From: Membranipora membranacea
Lineage: Eukaryota; Bryozoa; Gymnolaemata; Cheilostomatida; Membraniporidae
Direction: 5' to 3'
NCBI GenBank assembly: GCA_914767715.1
Contig: OU612068.1
Span: 8,310,001 to 8,374,000 of the forward strand
Length of the DNA: 64,000 nt
Below the pieces are notes generated by a model, which was not told where the DNA came from, ran no database searches, and saw nothing but the letters and a program-made list of their open reading frames with translations. Shown in pieces: positions 1 through 11,000 of the stretch (positions are counted from its first letter, which is position 1; every line of letters starts with the position of its first letter). A program made the position numbers and the translations under genes.

Positions 1-75
1 ACAGTCCAACATTCAAATGGATCAAGTATATGGCATCGCATTGCAGAGGCATGCAACTAATACCATTACACCAAG

Positions 76-76
<1 letters not shown>

Positions 77-113
<37 letters not shown>
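77..113. repeat. TA dinucleotide microsatellite
   Basis: An uninterrupted TA run of about 17 units lies in the intron just upstream of the terminal lectin exon. It is simple low-complexity sequence with no other signal around it. Confidence 0.9.
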
Positions 114-118
<5 letters not shown>

Positions 119-214
119 TATACACCTAGATATATCTGATAGGAATTGAGGGTTGAGAGAAATCATATTTGAAAAGTATTTACCATCCTGACGACCAAAA
201 TGATTAATTTGCAG

Positions 215-432
215 GGTTAAATTATAAATGGATCGGATTGGAAAAGATTGGCGAAACATGGACCTGGAATGGAAATGTATCTGATCCTCTAACAGATGAC
301 ATTGTGTGGTGCCCAGATGAACCTAATGGTGATGGAGTCTGTACTGATACTTTTCCTTGTAACAGTACACTTTCAATAAATGATTTGAGTTGCGATCACA
401 GTATCGAATTCTTGTGTGAGAAAATATTTTAA
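215..432 (+). CDS. C-type lectin domain protein, last exon (partial gene)
   Basis: This is the terminal coding exon of a gene that begins left of the window. The acceptor ends in TTTGCAG at 214 and the stop is TAA at 430-432. It encodes the second half of a C-type lectin fold: KWIGLEK (the WIGL core), WTWNGN, then EPN at the calcium/carbohydrate loop, several cysteines, and LCEKIF at the end. EPN is the mannose-type motif in this family. The usual WND calcium motif before the penultimate Cys reads IND, so calcium-dependent sugar binding may be weakened; that is inference. The domain ends the protein with no transmembrane segment after it, which suits a secreted or extracellular protein. A candidate AATAAA lies at 1243-1248, about 0.8 kb downstream. 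The N-terminal architecture is unknown. Confidence 0.85.
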
Positions 433-3115
433 ATGCAATCAGACCTGGGTGAAAATGAACTGTCACCGTACCTGTAGTTACTTTGATTACGTCAACGTAC
501 TACCATGTAGACTATGACTGAATGTATATAAACGTTCTCACTATATATATGTAAGAAATCTCTGTCGACTTTAAATGCCTACCTATCAGATTGGTGACCA
601 TCCAGTCTTAGTTAGAAAACTCATACCTAAATCTAGATGATCGATTAGGATTGCTGATTGAATGATTGCTGACATTATACATTTTGATAATTTGGAGTTA
701 TCTAACCTACTTACTCGTATTTATACGGATTGATTTGCACACATTATTTTGTATAAATTCCGAAAAAAAAAACATATCATAATGAAGGTGACACCTCTCT
801 TTCAACTACATTTCGTCGTCTCATTCTATCTGTTAAGAGTGGCCTATATGACAGGCATTATTGTCATTTCTTAAATCATAAGTCATGCCCGTAAAATTGA
901 ATCAAGTCTTCAGCTCCCGACGGCAAATAACCCGCCTTTGAGGCGATCTGCTATTCTGTTGTCCTGCTGCTCTGCCATATTACATATTTTATACAGACAC
1001 AGCTTTAAATTCATGTAGGCTAATGTTTTTTTTTACATTTGCTTAGAGTTTATTTAGAAATGTTATCGGTGCAGTGTCATATATGAGAAGCCGGGAATTA
1101 GCTTGTTTAGTTATCAGAGTATCAATGTCTGATTGATCAATACCAAATTTGATCGCATCTGAGCATTTCTTCCTGTTTTTGCTTTTGACACTAGAATGTT
1201 AACATCTTTGGAAGTATGGGCGGAACTAATAGTTGTTTATGAAATAAAATGAAGCTTGGAGCTAAGTAAATAACCTTTTTTAATAACTTTCATGTGTTCG
1301 AAGGCAATAATCAGAGTAGGCTCTTATTGGTGTTTGGGAAATTTACTGTGGCTACAGGTGGTTGATAAGGGGGTGATGGATAAAGTTCACAAAAGATAAA
1401 GTTTCCTGGCGTCCCCCACCCCCATAACAACCACCTAAGGCCGCGATCGCCTTCCTGACCAACTATGAGAGCTGGCTGCGGCAATAATGAGGACTGATTG
1501 AAGGTGATTATGAAACCCGAATTTCCAGTTAACCACCACACCAAGACATTTCGTACCATTTGTTAGACTTTCAGGTGTTGCGTACTGAGAGAAAAACTTA
1601 ATTTCTTGAGTCTCAAACAGATTTGTGTCATAAACCATTATTTGAGTTTACTGCTGCCTAGAGAAATACAGACAGATGTACATAGAACATTTTTTATTAA
1701 AATGTCCTGAACTAACCTGCCGTGATACTAATTATATTGTTGTGAATGAGGAGCTAGTCAATAGTTTGTTGTAAAGGAAGGGGAATTAGCAGTGATCTAG
1801 AAAAATGAACTGTCATATTTCTGCATGTTATTGATTCATCAATAGACACCAGATGGATAACTACTCTCAGATGGTGTTGAAGAGAACTCGTGGAAACAAA
1901 AAATAATTCACTGGAATCAAGCAAACTATGCTCAGATTTAACAACTAACTGGGCTGGATGTTCTGACAATAATGTGATTATATAAATTATATAAAAATCT
2001 ACAATGGTTGTGCTTCTTGGTCCCTGCGTCCATGAGAATATTGTACTAGGCAAAGTTTCAAAATTGAGCACAACGCATGGTTTATTGCTGAAGACCTGAG
2101 TTCTGTGCAGTGGTGTGCTCCTAAAAAAAGCAAAGAGAAAAGGAAAAAAATGCACCCATTAATCCTGTATTAATAATGTATTAACAATTTGTGTCAGCTA
2201 AAACACCACAGCTGTGTATTCTGACCAATTCTGACCTTTGTTTATCGCTGAAAATGATTAGGAACTCTTATGGCAATGCTTGGGATTTTCATAACACAGA
2301 AATTAATTAAATTATTTAATTGAATTTACAATGCCTCAAAGAATTTGTGGTTCTTTAGGACCTTGATACCTAGTGAATAAATATCAATATTTCATTAACT
2401 GAATGAGTTGGGAAGCCGGCAGTAGGTCACCGAAACCAGGACCATCGCCTCATAGGTGCGAAAAGTGCGAAAATAGTCTTTCTGATAGATCATTTATGGC
2501 ATTGATTTTCTAATGTATCATGAAATATCAAATTTGTGATAGGTCCTGGGGAGCAGACATTGGCTCATCTCTCCATTTATTAAGTGATATTACACAAGTC
2601 AGCATCGAGGTCACTCCTCGTCTTATGTCACTTCATCAAGGATAATGGGTCGAGACGGATCCCAAGAGAATGTCTTAATCTTACGGATTATAATTTTGGT
2701 ATGTTTTTGAGATATCCTTGTACAGTGATGACAATTATCAAACATTTTGGACTCTGATTTTAACCTTCCTCACATAACATCAAAGTCATCTGATCTCACC
2801 AACTACAGCAGGAGTCAAAATGGTTGAATAGTAAACATCCACATTAATTACATGAAATATTTCATTCGTGAAAGTTCTTTCTCAAATGAATTGCAATCCT
2901 GTTGCTTCAACGTTGGTAAGAACATGTCTTTTTGCTCTGGCTTAGTGATCGAGGAACTTTCCAGATCAGGTAACGAGCCTCTGATTTGTACATTAGATCC
3001 ATCTCACTGCTAGAAGAAGGGAACTATGATGGAAATCATTAATAAACAAACAGGGATTTGGTTTGGTAGGACTGATTTATCTCACTCTCAGTTGCTCTCT
3101 CTTGATTTCTCAGAT
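433..3115. other. Intergenic or intronic DNA without recognised genes
   Basis: AT-rich DNA between the lectin stop and the PAN exon. Open frames at about 1311-1638 and 1754-2155 (- strand) show no family motif and no splice-supported extension. A candidate poly(A) signal AATAAA sits at 1243-1248. Nothing else is supportable. Confidence 0.6.
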
Positions 3116-3385
3116 TTCAGCAGCGATTACTCCTATCATGTCAATGGGAGTGGATAAGTATATGCTGAGGCCGGGAGAGGAATTGATAAAAGTCGACAAA
3201 AGTTTCACTGAGATACTGTCTTGATACTACTGTGCTTTGCTATGTTTGTACATGACAGACCGACGATGCCTTTCTTTTGCCTACAACTTCAACAGCCAAA
3301 CATGTGAAGTATCCACACATCCCACTATTCCAGGAACTCAGATTGATCTAAGCGTAGTTGTCTATGCAACATCCGATTCCGATGG
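3116..3385 (+). pseudogene. PAN/apple domain exon with in-frame TGA
   Basis: A good acceptor (TTGATTTCTCAG, ending 3115) opens a frame that reads into KYMLRPGEELIKVDKSFTEI, then a TGA at 3222-3224. The same frame continues with YYCALLCLYMTDRRCLSFAY and CEVSTHP, up to a GTAAGT donor at 3386. The C..LC.....CLSF.YN....CE spacing is the signature of a PAN/apple module, an extracellular adhesion domain. The stop lies just before the first conserved Cys pair, so the exon is either inactivated or carries a sequencing error. Homology continues on both sides in the same frame, so one substitution would explain it. It might belong with the lectin gene or with the Ig exons further right; no linking exon was found. 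Confidence 0.5.
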
Positions 3386-3522
3386 TAAGTCCTCGATGCG
3401 TGTCCTCGAGTCGAGGTTGAGTGTACTGATGATGATATGTGGGCTTAGATATTGAATATTTTTATTGTGTCTGACGTTGTTATCCTATGGTAGCTATCCC
3501 TGGCTAGTTATATGTTTGCTGC

Positions 3523-3676
3523 TGTGGACACGGCATCTGCACCCCCTGATTGCGATCGTCCTCGATTGCTAAGACACGTCACATAATCTGGCATGTAGAT
3601 GCGACATCTGCACTCCTTTGGTTGCAACCATCCTCGATTGCCATGACATGTCACATGATCTGGCATGTGTATGCGA
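3523..3676. repeat. Two-copy tandem repeat, about 72 bp unit
   Basis: Two adjacent diverged copies, beginning near 3523 and 3594, share blocks such as CATCTGCA, CCTCGATTGC and GTCACAT, and each ends in ATCTGGCAT. The start of a third partial copy follows. The open frame across it on the - strand is a by-product of the repeat. Confidence 0.75.
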
Positions 3677-4468
3677 CAAGCCGAGCTGGGCAGTACAAAC
3701 TTCAGGCAAAAGCTTGATTCTATGACAAAATTGCTGGGCATTCTCAGTTTAATGTGTGGGAATCAAAAGCAAAAAGAGTCGGATATAGTGGAAGGCTGGT
3801 GATAGGAATATCATATAAGCCAAATTTGTAATCAGCTCTTTGAAATTGCAAATTCAAACAGTTTATTTGCATTTTTTTTGAAGTTGTCAGTTCTTTATCA
3901 AACAGAAGACAACTTGTCACACTGAAATAATTTGGCCATTTTCATACTATTGAATCTCTCAATCAGCAAGATTTATAGACTGACATAAAACTCCTTTGAC
4001 ATAAGGTTCAAGGTCATAATAAGGTGAAAGTTCAATTTTGGCCATTTTCATAAATTTTCCCATTTGGCCATTTTCATCATTTACGGCAATGTGTACCAGG
4101 AAGTTACAGAACTCCTTGATGTGTACTATGCTGCTTTTGAATTGAGTTAAGACCACAATTTTTGCTACACCTCAACAAAGCCGAGCGAAAACAACCATCC
4201 CCCAACAGTTACTTTTATAAACTGTATGTTCAAAAATTACAGGTGGAATCTTAAGCTATTTTACAGCCATGGTGTAAGTGTCATAATGATACTAGTTGCC
4301 CATTTTCGGATGGATGGATTGCAATGAAATTAACGGAAGATTTGAGCTTCACAGAAGCTCAATGAGCCGTGCAAAAACAACCCCCCCCCCCCCCTCAACA
4401 CATATCTAGAACGGTGTAGATGTTTTAAAGGGGGTAACCACCACTGCAACCACGCACATTGTCTTTTC
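3677..4468. other. Non-coding stretch with a poly-C run
   Basis: No gene is recognised. It contains short repeated phrases such as TTTGGCCATTTTCAT (near 3930, 4035 and 4070) and a run of about 14 C near 4381-4395. The short - strand frame at 3959-4156 has no recognisable motif. Confidence 0.6.
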
Positions 4469-4545
4469 ATACTGAGTACGCCGACTCTCTGAAACGAGTA
4501 CGCCGACTCTTTCTAAGTGGAAATGTAACGAGTACACCAACTCTA
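4469..4545. repeat. Short interspersed triplicate (GAGTACGCCGACTCT)
   Basis: The phrase GAGTACRCCRACTCT occurs three times within 76 bases, with variable spacers. It directly precedes the longer tandem array at 4591. Confidence 0.7.
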
Positions 4546-4590
4546 TCTTGCCTTGGAATATCATTGACCTGACTTTGGGGATGGCAGAGA

Positions 4591-4846
4591 GATATGGACA
4601 AAGGTGGTAGCCTTATTTATCTGGCGAGATAAATGGGGGGAAGGGATATGGCCAAATCTAGTGACCTTATTTATCTGGCAAGACAAATGGGAGGGGAGGG
4701 ATATGGACAAATTAGGGACCTTATTTATCTGGCAAGACAAATGGGAGGGGATGGGAAGGATATGGACAAAGTAGGGACCTTATTTATCTGGCAAGACAAA
4801 TGGGAGGGGAAGGATATTGACAAAGCTAGTCACCTTATTTATCGGA
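4591..4846. repeat. Tandem repeat, unit about 50 bp, five copies
   Basis: Five copies share GGGATATGGACAAA followed by GACCTTATTTATCTGGC and AAGACAAATGGGAG. Unit length varies slightly through indels in the G-rich part. The array keeps an open frame on the + strand (4633-4947) that repeats LIYLARQMGG. I regard this as a repeat artefact: it has no start context and no similarity to a known family. Confidence 0.85.
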
Positions 4847-4950
4847 CAGTTATTGAACATCTTTTGAAGAATATAATACTAAGAATCTTTGCCATTTTGG
4901 CGGTACAAGCAAGGTATCAAAATTTATTGCGTGAAATATTGAATTGAATA

Positions 4951-5031
4951 AGTCAATGACTCTGCAAGTCAATGACTCTGCAAGTCAATGACTCTGCAAG
5001 TCAATGACTCTGTAAGTCAATGACTCTGTAA
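4951..5031. repeat. 16-bp tandem repeat (AAGTCAATGACTCTGC)
   Basis: Five nearly identical copies of AAGTCAATGACTCTGC/T follow one another. They lie about 100 bases after the previous array, so three unrelated tandem arrays sit within 600 bases. Confidence 0.9.
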
Positions 5032-5339
5032 TCCCTCATCTGGTTCCAAGAAGTGCAGGAGTCAAAAATTATTTGGTGGGTGCAGCTTTCTGAACTCTTG
5101 CTGTTGGTGTCGAAAACGATCCGCACGATAGTCATTGCGTTATAATATAATTAAATCTTGGATTCATGCTGCCACAATCACGGACACAGATTGTGCATAC
5201 AATATCGTTGAACCAACCAATGGCACACAAATCAAAGGGCTGTAATATATGTAGGCAACACTAAGAAGATTGCAAAATAAATGATGATCATCAATGATAA
5301 TCAATGATCATGCAACTAATGTTAATGGACTCTCTGATG

Positions 5340-5510
5340 TTCCTGAAAGCAAACTTAATATGTGTGATCCTTCACAGTAAAATTCTTTCTACCTAATCTG
5401 CTGACAAAGTTATTGAGAAAAATCCGTCATTTTCATTAAGCTTGCAAATTTCCATCAATCCTGTTTTCAATTTTGTTCAGTCCACAAAAGCCATTTTGAC
5501 AACATGACAT
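5340..5510. repeat. Direct repeat copy 1 flanking a foldback element
   Basis: This segment is repeated at about 6312-6480. Shared blocks include TGTGATCCTYCACAGYAAAATT, GAGAAAAATCCGTCATTTTC and TTGTTCAGTCCACAAA. One copy lies outside the left arm of the foldback and the other lies inside its loop. Confidence 0.8.
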
Positions 5511-5577
5511 AATTTATTTGTATCTGATGAGGTTATTTTCCTGCATTTTATAAAAATGTGGAACTTGTGATCATTCA

Positions 5578-7405
5578 ACTATTATAGTTATAATTATTAA
5601 AACTTGATTCATGATATTCACGTCCTTCAAATTTTCACCCCGATAATGCGTGCATTACTGGATGGTCATACCCCAAGCATCCAGCCCTGCAATATGCCAT
5701 TGTTAATGTACGATGTATGAAGATTCAAAACCGATAGCAAACATCAGAAAAGACTGAGAGAGGAGGAGACCGAGTCATGAGGTAACAAGGAGATGATGCT
5801 TGGTTGAATAGCTGTATCACAAAACCTCCAAGCCAACGAGATAACACCGGTATGGAGATAAGGTGAGATCACATTAATGCATTGCTTGTAAAAAAGTCTC
5901 CTGAACCGCTTAATCTATAGAGAGAGAAAGTTTCTTAGCCACTGTCTTAATATCTGCTGGTGCAGTGGCTACCCTTTGAAATTCCCCGAATACCGCTAGG
6001 GACCACTAATATCATCTAGGCACTCACTGCGTTGTTGATCAGACAGTCATTATGCTATTAATCTCACATCAAAATTTCATTACAACCTAACAGTAGCATT
6101 CTGGAAATCCCAACAGATAGACAATTTGCCAGCAGACTTATCATCTGATCAATTTGAGAGTCTAGGTCTAGTGATACTGACCGCACTTTACCAGCACTGA
6201 TAATTTTTAAGCCTAGCCGCTGGGCAATTGAAAATATCATACAATCAACTCGAAAGGATTGACCTAGAGGTCACGGTTGTTCCAGAAATACAGGACAAAT
6301 CAATACAAGCTAAATGGTTGTGATCCTCCACAGCAAAATTTACAAATTACAAATTATATTCAATCTTCCGATAACTAGCGAGAAAAATCCGTCATTTTCA
6401 TTAACTTTGCAAATTTCCAACCAGCCTGAATTCAACTTTGTTCAGTCCACAAAGTACAAAGTCTTTATGGCTATTTTCTGCCGACAAAGCCATAGGGGCT
6501 AATAACGCATGCCGGACTGCAAGGATTATTACGACTTCTGCCATAGATATTATCATCCAGGAACTCAGCCAACATCGAAACAATGCCGATTCATTATGGA
6601 ATAAGACATTTGAAAGGAGAGTAAACTCCTGCGGTTCCGCCGACGAAATCCTACCCCCACTGACAACGCGAATATCAGTTGTGCTTGTTCTCTCTTTTCC
6701 CGTAAATAGATTATGGTTTTTTTTAGGCAAGGATGGCACGGTAGCTGCTGGCGCATATGATATTTTAACTTGCCCAGCGACTACGTTTTACAATTATCAT
6801 AGCGCTGTTAACAAAGGACAATATCACTAAACCTAGACTCTCAAATTTATGGTTAGTCTGCTGTCACATTGTCTACTAGATGGAATTCCCAGAATTCTGC
6901 TGTTAGGCTGTTATGTAATGTTGACGTGAGAATTATTGCATAATAACTGTCTGATCAACAAGGGAGTGAATACAATGATGATATTGGTGGTTCCTAGAGG
7001 AATTCTGGGTCTTTCAAGGTACAGAATTTAAGACAGTGGCTAAGTAACTTTCTCTCTCTGAAGATTAGGAAGTTTAGAAGCCCTTATGCGATTGCTATGA
7101 ATAAATTTGATTGTACCCTTTCTCCGTACCGGTGTTATCTTGTTTGCTTGGAGGTTGTGTGATACAGCTGTCAGCCAAGCAACACCTCCTGCTTGACCTT
7201 GTCCCCTGTTACCTCAGGAGTTGCTCTCTTCTCTCTGTCCTTTCTGATTTTTGCTAACCGTTTTGACCCTTAATACATCGCACAATAATAATGGCACCTT
7301 GTATGTCCATCCAGTAGTGTACACATTATTGGGGTGCGAATTTGAAGGACATGGATAACAAACCCTAAAACTCTAATGATTATGACTATAATGTATAATT
7401 AAAGA
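5578..7405. mobile_element. Foldback element with long imperfect inverted arms
   Basis: The left arm (about 5578-6240) is the inverted counterpart of the right arm (about 6750-7405). Examples: GATAACACCGGTA near 5842 against TACCGGTGTTATC near 7128; TGTATCACA.AACCTCCAAGC against GCTTGGAGGTTGTGTGATACA; GTCCTTCAAATT.TCACCCC near 5621 against its complement near 7335-7357; and GAGAGTCTAGG.TTAGTGAT next to the loop. The arms are diverged, so the element is old. The loop of about 500 bases holds the second copy of the direct repeat and a more GC-rich unidentified stretch (6500-6720). No transposase was recognised. It could be a foldback DNA transposon or two opposed copies of one repeat family. 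Confidence 0.75.
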
Positions 7406-7561
7406 TGATATGGACTATACAATCAACTTCAGAGTTATATCTCAAGCTGTTTGAGATTCAAAGCCTAAATATAGCCAAATTTTATTTTTATATACAGGGT
7501 CATAAGAATAACTCTTGAATTGTTCATAATTGTTAAACATTAATTGGGCATGGTACCCAGT

Positions 7562-7595
7562 TAGCCTGTCTTAACAAACTTGTTAAGACAGGCTA
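7562..7595. repeat. Perfect 15-bp hairpin (TAGCCTGTCTTAACA)
   Basis: Perfect inverted arms of 15 bp with a 4-base loop, AACT. Almost the same stem recurs at 38176-38222 with one mismatch and a longer loop, which suggests a dispersed repeat end rather than a local regulatory hairpin. Confidence 0.8.
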
Positions 7596-8203
7596 GGTTC
7601 CCAGTATAAGCCGTGCACAACTGAGGCATCAAGAAAAGTAAGTATGTGAGCAGACATGGGAAACTATATATTAGGCGTCATATACTCACAAACATACCCA
7701 CCCAAAAACACGGCGGCGTTGGGAAATAGCTGTCAAGACTCAGTACGGAGCCAAGGTGTCAAGTACTATCCACTGACCTTACTCATCACTTATGGAAGCT
7801 TGACAAGAGTGAAATAAAAACAAATATGGAAATCAACGTCTTTTACTTCTTTGCTATTTTGTTGGGCTGGGCAGGGGAATACAAGCACAGAGAGTATAAC
7901 TGGAGATAGCAGCGAATTGGCAGGGGAGCATTTCGTTTTAAAATTTGGGGTACAGACTCGCTTGGCGACATTAAATCAGCAAACATTGAATACCCAATAA
8001 GCAGACTCCTACCTTCAGCCTGCTTCCTGACTGTATAATTTAGACAAAATTGAAAATCACTCCATCACTCTTTGTGTCACAATGAAATAACATAATGTCA
8101 TGGAATTCCCCACACAATCCTGCCCACCATTGTAACTAATCTAGGATTAAATAAATCATACTCAGTTGTGAAGTCAAAATAAGTTGTGAGCGAAAAATCC
8201 AAA

Positions 8204-9067
8204 TGTCTGCCCCCAAACTTCATATCCAACCTGATTTTGCATATCCATTGTTAGTCTTTCCGCCATTCAATACAAACAGATTGGGTACTAGATTAGCTGA
8301 ATCTTTATCGAAACTCTTGAGCTTTATATTTCCCTTGTTACCATTTGTGGTCAACTGCATCCCAGAGGTCAGATTAAAAAGTAGGATATGCAACAACAGC
8401 GCAGCGGCGCATGTACCACTGCACACCACACACGACTATTCTATCAGTGAGGTACTGTTCTGTGGCCTTCTCCAGTACAAATTTCTTCTAGCTGGCCCTA
8501 GCAGAATGAACTTTTCTGAGTCGCGAAACCTTTGTAACCTTTTCTGAGTGATATACACACATAATACCCCAGAGGAGTCGAGTATTCACATGAAAAAAAA
8601 CTTGCCTTTCCGCAAAATTGGCAGGCTAACATTAATCCATGCTCAAAATTTTAAATAAGCTCCCAACTTAGGACACTAGATTTTGTTGCTAGCTAAAATA
8701 AGGTCAACCCCCACAAGCTAAACTAAACTCTAGCTAATACTACTAATACTACTAATACTACTAATACTACTAATACTACTAATACTACTAATACTACTAA
8801 TACTACTAATACTACTAATACTACCAATACTACCAATACTACCAATACTACCAATACTACCAATACTACCAATACTACCAATACTACCAATACTACCAAT
8901 ACTACCAATACTACCAATACTACCAATACTACCAGTACTACCAGTACTACCAGTTCTACCAGTACTACCAGTACTACCAGTACTACCAGTACTACCAATA
9001 CTACCAATACTACCAATACTACTAATACTACTAATACTACTCCTCGAGGGTAAAACTCAGATTTTAG
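8204..9067. mobile_element. Insertion inside the left arm of the inverted repeat
   Basis: The right arm reads continuously through CCAAATGGAAACAG (reverse complement of 11726-11739). The left arm is broken at the same point after CCAAATG at about 8203 and resumes at GAAACAG near 9068. The intervening block of about 860 bases is therefore a later insertion, or the right arm lost it. It contains the 9-bp minisatellite at 8735-9044. No clear target-site duplication or terminal inverted repeat is visible. Confidence 0.65.
8735..9044. repeat. 9-bp minisatellite (ACTAATACT variants)
   Basis: About 34 tandem copies. Variants are arranged in blocks: ACTAATACT at both ends, ACCAATACT inside, and ACCAGTACT (one copy ACCAGTTCT) at the centre-right. 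The nested order fits expansion by unequal exchange from internal units. The valine/leucine-rich frame on the - strand is not a gene. Confidence 0.97.
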
Positions 9068-9694
9068 CAGAGGAAACAGAATAAACTATCTATGGCCCTC
9101 TATTTAGTTAGAGGCTGTAATCAGGCTGATTGGTCATACAATACCATGGGTTATAAAACCTCAATTCCATAGCAAACCATGGAATATGTCATAGTTTAAA
9201 CTAAAACACTATAATACACCATATTAGTACAATACACAATAAAAAAAATGGTGTACATACAGGACACAACATTTTGGAGTTATCTTTTCAGACAATGAGG
9301 AAAGATAATCCCAAATTGTCTCGATGAGCGCACAGACAACATCCCTGAACTATACTAGCTAGCTTCAGTAAAATGAAAGAACCCTCAAAATAATACTATA
9401 AAGAAATGAATTATTTTGCTGCCTGATTGTTCAAAGAAAATCTTACGGAAGAATGGGTACATGCATGGAGCTTATTCAACTTAGGAACCGCCGTATCTTT
9501 CTTCTCAACCAACTATTCGCTAAGCATGGAAAGAGGAGAATGTCGTGACTTCTTGTGATGTGAGATACTTGCGTTGGAGAACACTTTCACTGAGAGTAAA
9601 ATTTGTTTTTCCCTTCCTCAGTTCTTCAGCACAGATGATTACAAATGATTTACAAATTTGCTTGAATAGAAAATAATTAAAAAAGCACAGCATG

Positions 9695-9840
9695 GCTTCA
9701 TTACGAGCACTGGTAAAATCAACAAACAAGCAGCGTACATAGTTTTTGGAGTTGGAGTCAAGATGTTTAATAACTATATCAAGTAACATCGCTAGTGCAT
9801 CCTCTGTAGACCTGCGCTCTCTGTAGGCGAACTGATGTTG
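9695..9840 (-). pseudogene. Non-LTR retrotransposon reverse transcriptase fragment
   Basis: The - strand frame reads QFAYRERRSTEDALAMLLDI, then YVRCLFVDFTSA. This matches the start of LINE-type reverse transcriptases: the Q.AYR..RST.DAL block followed by the first catalytic Asp in FVDFTSAF. Homology ends after FTSA, where the inverted-arm sequence takes over, and a TGA precedes the fragment. It is a short dead relic with no catalytic YADD motif. Confidence 0.7.
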
Positions 9841-10810
9841 TATTGCTCAACAGAACACTGCCACCACATTCGGCGCCGGAAGCATATAATCAAATTTAGC
9901 TACCTGGCCAAAAATATTTAAACTTTTTAGTGAATTTTCAGTGAATTATCACTGAATATTGATTTTGGTAATCCTCAATGTATGATATCATTGGCAACTT
10001 TGCAAATACCTTATAATTTGACAGGGAAAGTAATATTTGAGCCATTTTCGTATACATAATATGCGAAATTTGAAATTTAATAAAAGTTTTCATTTTGTGG
10101 GGTAATCTCAAAGAGGCAGATGGCGGGATTTTCTTCATAATTATTACAATTCTCTAGGTTGTGCATTTCGGTGGAGGGGGGACGTAGAAAATTAGCTTCT
10201 TGTTGCTGGGATTAGGGTAGATTTTATTTGTGGTTTTATGTGGTGAAACAACCTTCAATTAACTTCTGCTTTTAGTGCTAGAAATGGTTAGACGGGCTGA
10301 TCTTGCTGTTTTGGATGTCAGTTTTAACACAGGTAATTTTATGTCCTTGATTTTAGGAGAAAGATATTCCATAACTCGACTATCTGACTTGATAACTGAG
10401 TAATTTAAAACAAGAACCAACAGATCTCCAAGGTGACTTTTAAAATAAAAATACACCACAAACTACATTAACACCGGAGACGTGCCAAGTCTCTTTTTAA
10501 TATTCCCATGGCACATTTAAACAGCAGTTTATGATTTTTAAGTTTCTTTTTTCGTTATTGTTCAATAATCGACAACAACAAGTACCACCATTAAGCCACA
10601 CAGTGTGACAATTATTGCTGGTATCAATTGAGAAAAAATACTTACCAGAAAATGAAACAATGCAATAAACTTCGCTAACTGGTGTAAAAGTTCCGACGAT
10701 TCCTCTGCAATAACTGCTCCAGTCTAGTGTGCAACCAGACAGCTAGTGAATACCCATGGAAATGACTACTAAGGAATGGGGTTGCGTAAAACCACAAACT
10801 TGTTATTGTT

Positions 10811-11000
10811 TTGAAGCCTTCAAGCAAAAGTATGAGATGGCAAGGCCATGTGCATAGGATGGAAAATGACTGGTTCCTGAGGCAACTGATGTACTCCCAG
10901 TTGAATGAAGGGAAAAGAAATCAGCGAAAGGGAGAGAGATCAACCCGAGTTCCTGGCAAACTATGGCAAATAACAGAGTTGCGTGGAGGACTGCTACCAA
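10811..11000 (+). pseudogene. LINE open reading frame C-terminal relic
   Basis: The + strand frame contains MRWQGHVHRMEND, then MYSQLNEGKRNQRKGER. This matches the pattern RW.GHV.RM......LLYGQL..GKR..G common at the C-terminal end of non-LTR retrotransposon polyproteins and their domesticated fragments. The rest has drifted and there is no start or intact domain. It runs opposite to the RT fragment at 9695-9840, so the two are not pieces of one collinear copy. Confidence 0.6.

Noticed and set aside
4633-4947. 104-codon + strand frame with repeated LIYLARQMGG
   Set aside because: Arises from the 50-bp tandem array; no splice support and no family match.
6401-6830. Overlapping frames of 112 and 130 codons on opposite strands
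   Set aside because: Located in the loop of a foldback element with no protein signature; kept only as a low-interest finding.
8723-9016. 97-codon valine/leucine repeat frame on the - strand
   Set aside because: Translation of the 9-bp minisatellite; no start context or flanking coding signal.
8735-9044. Possible CRISPR array
   Set aside because: Repeats are directly abutting 9-mers without unique spacers, in a spliced animal genome.
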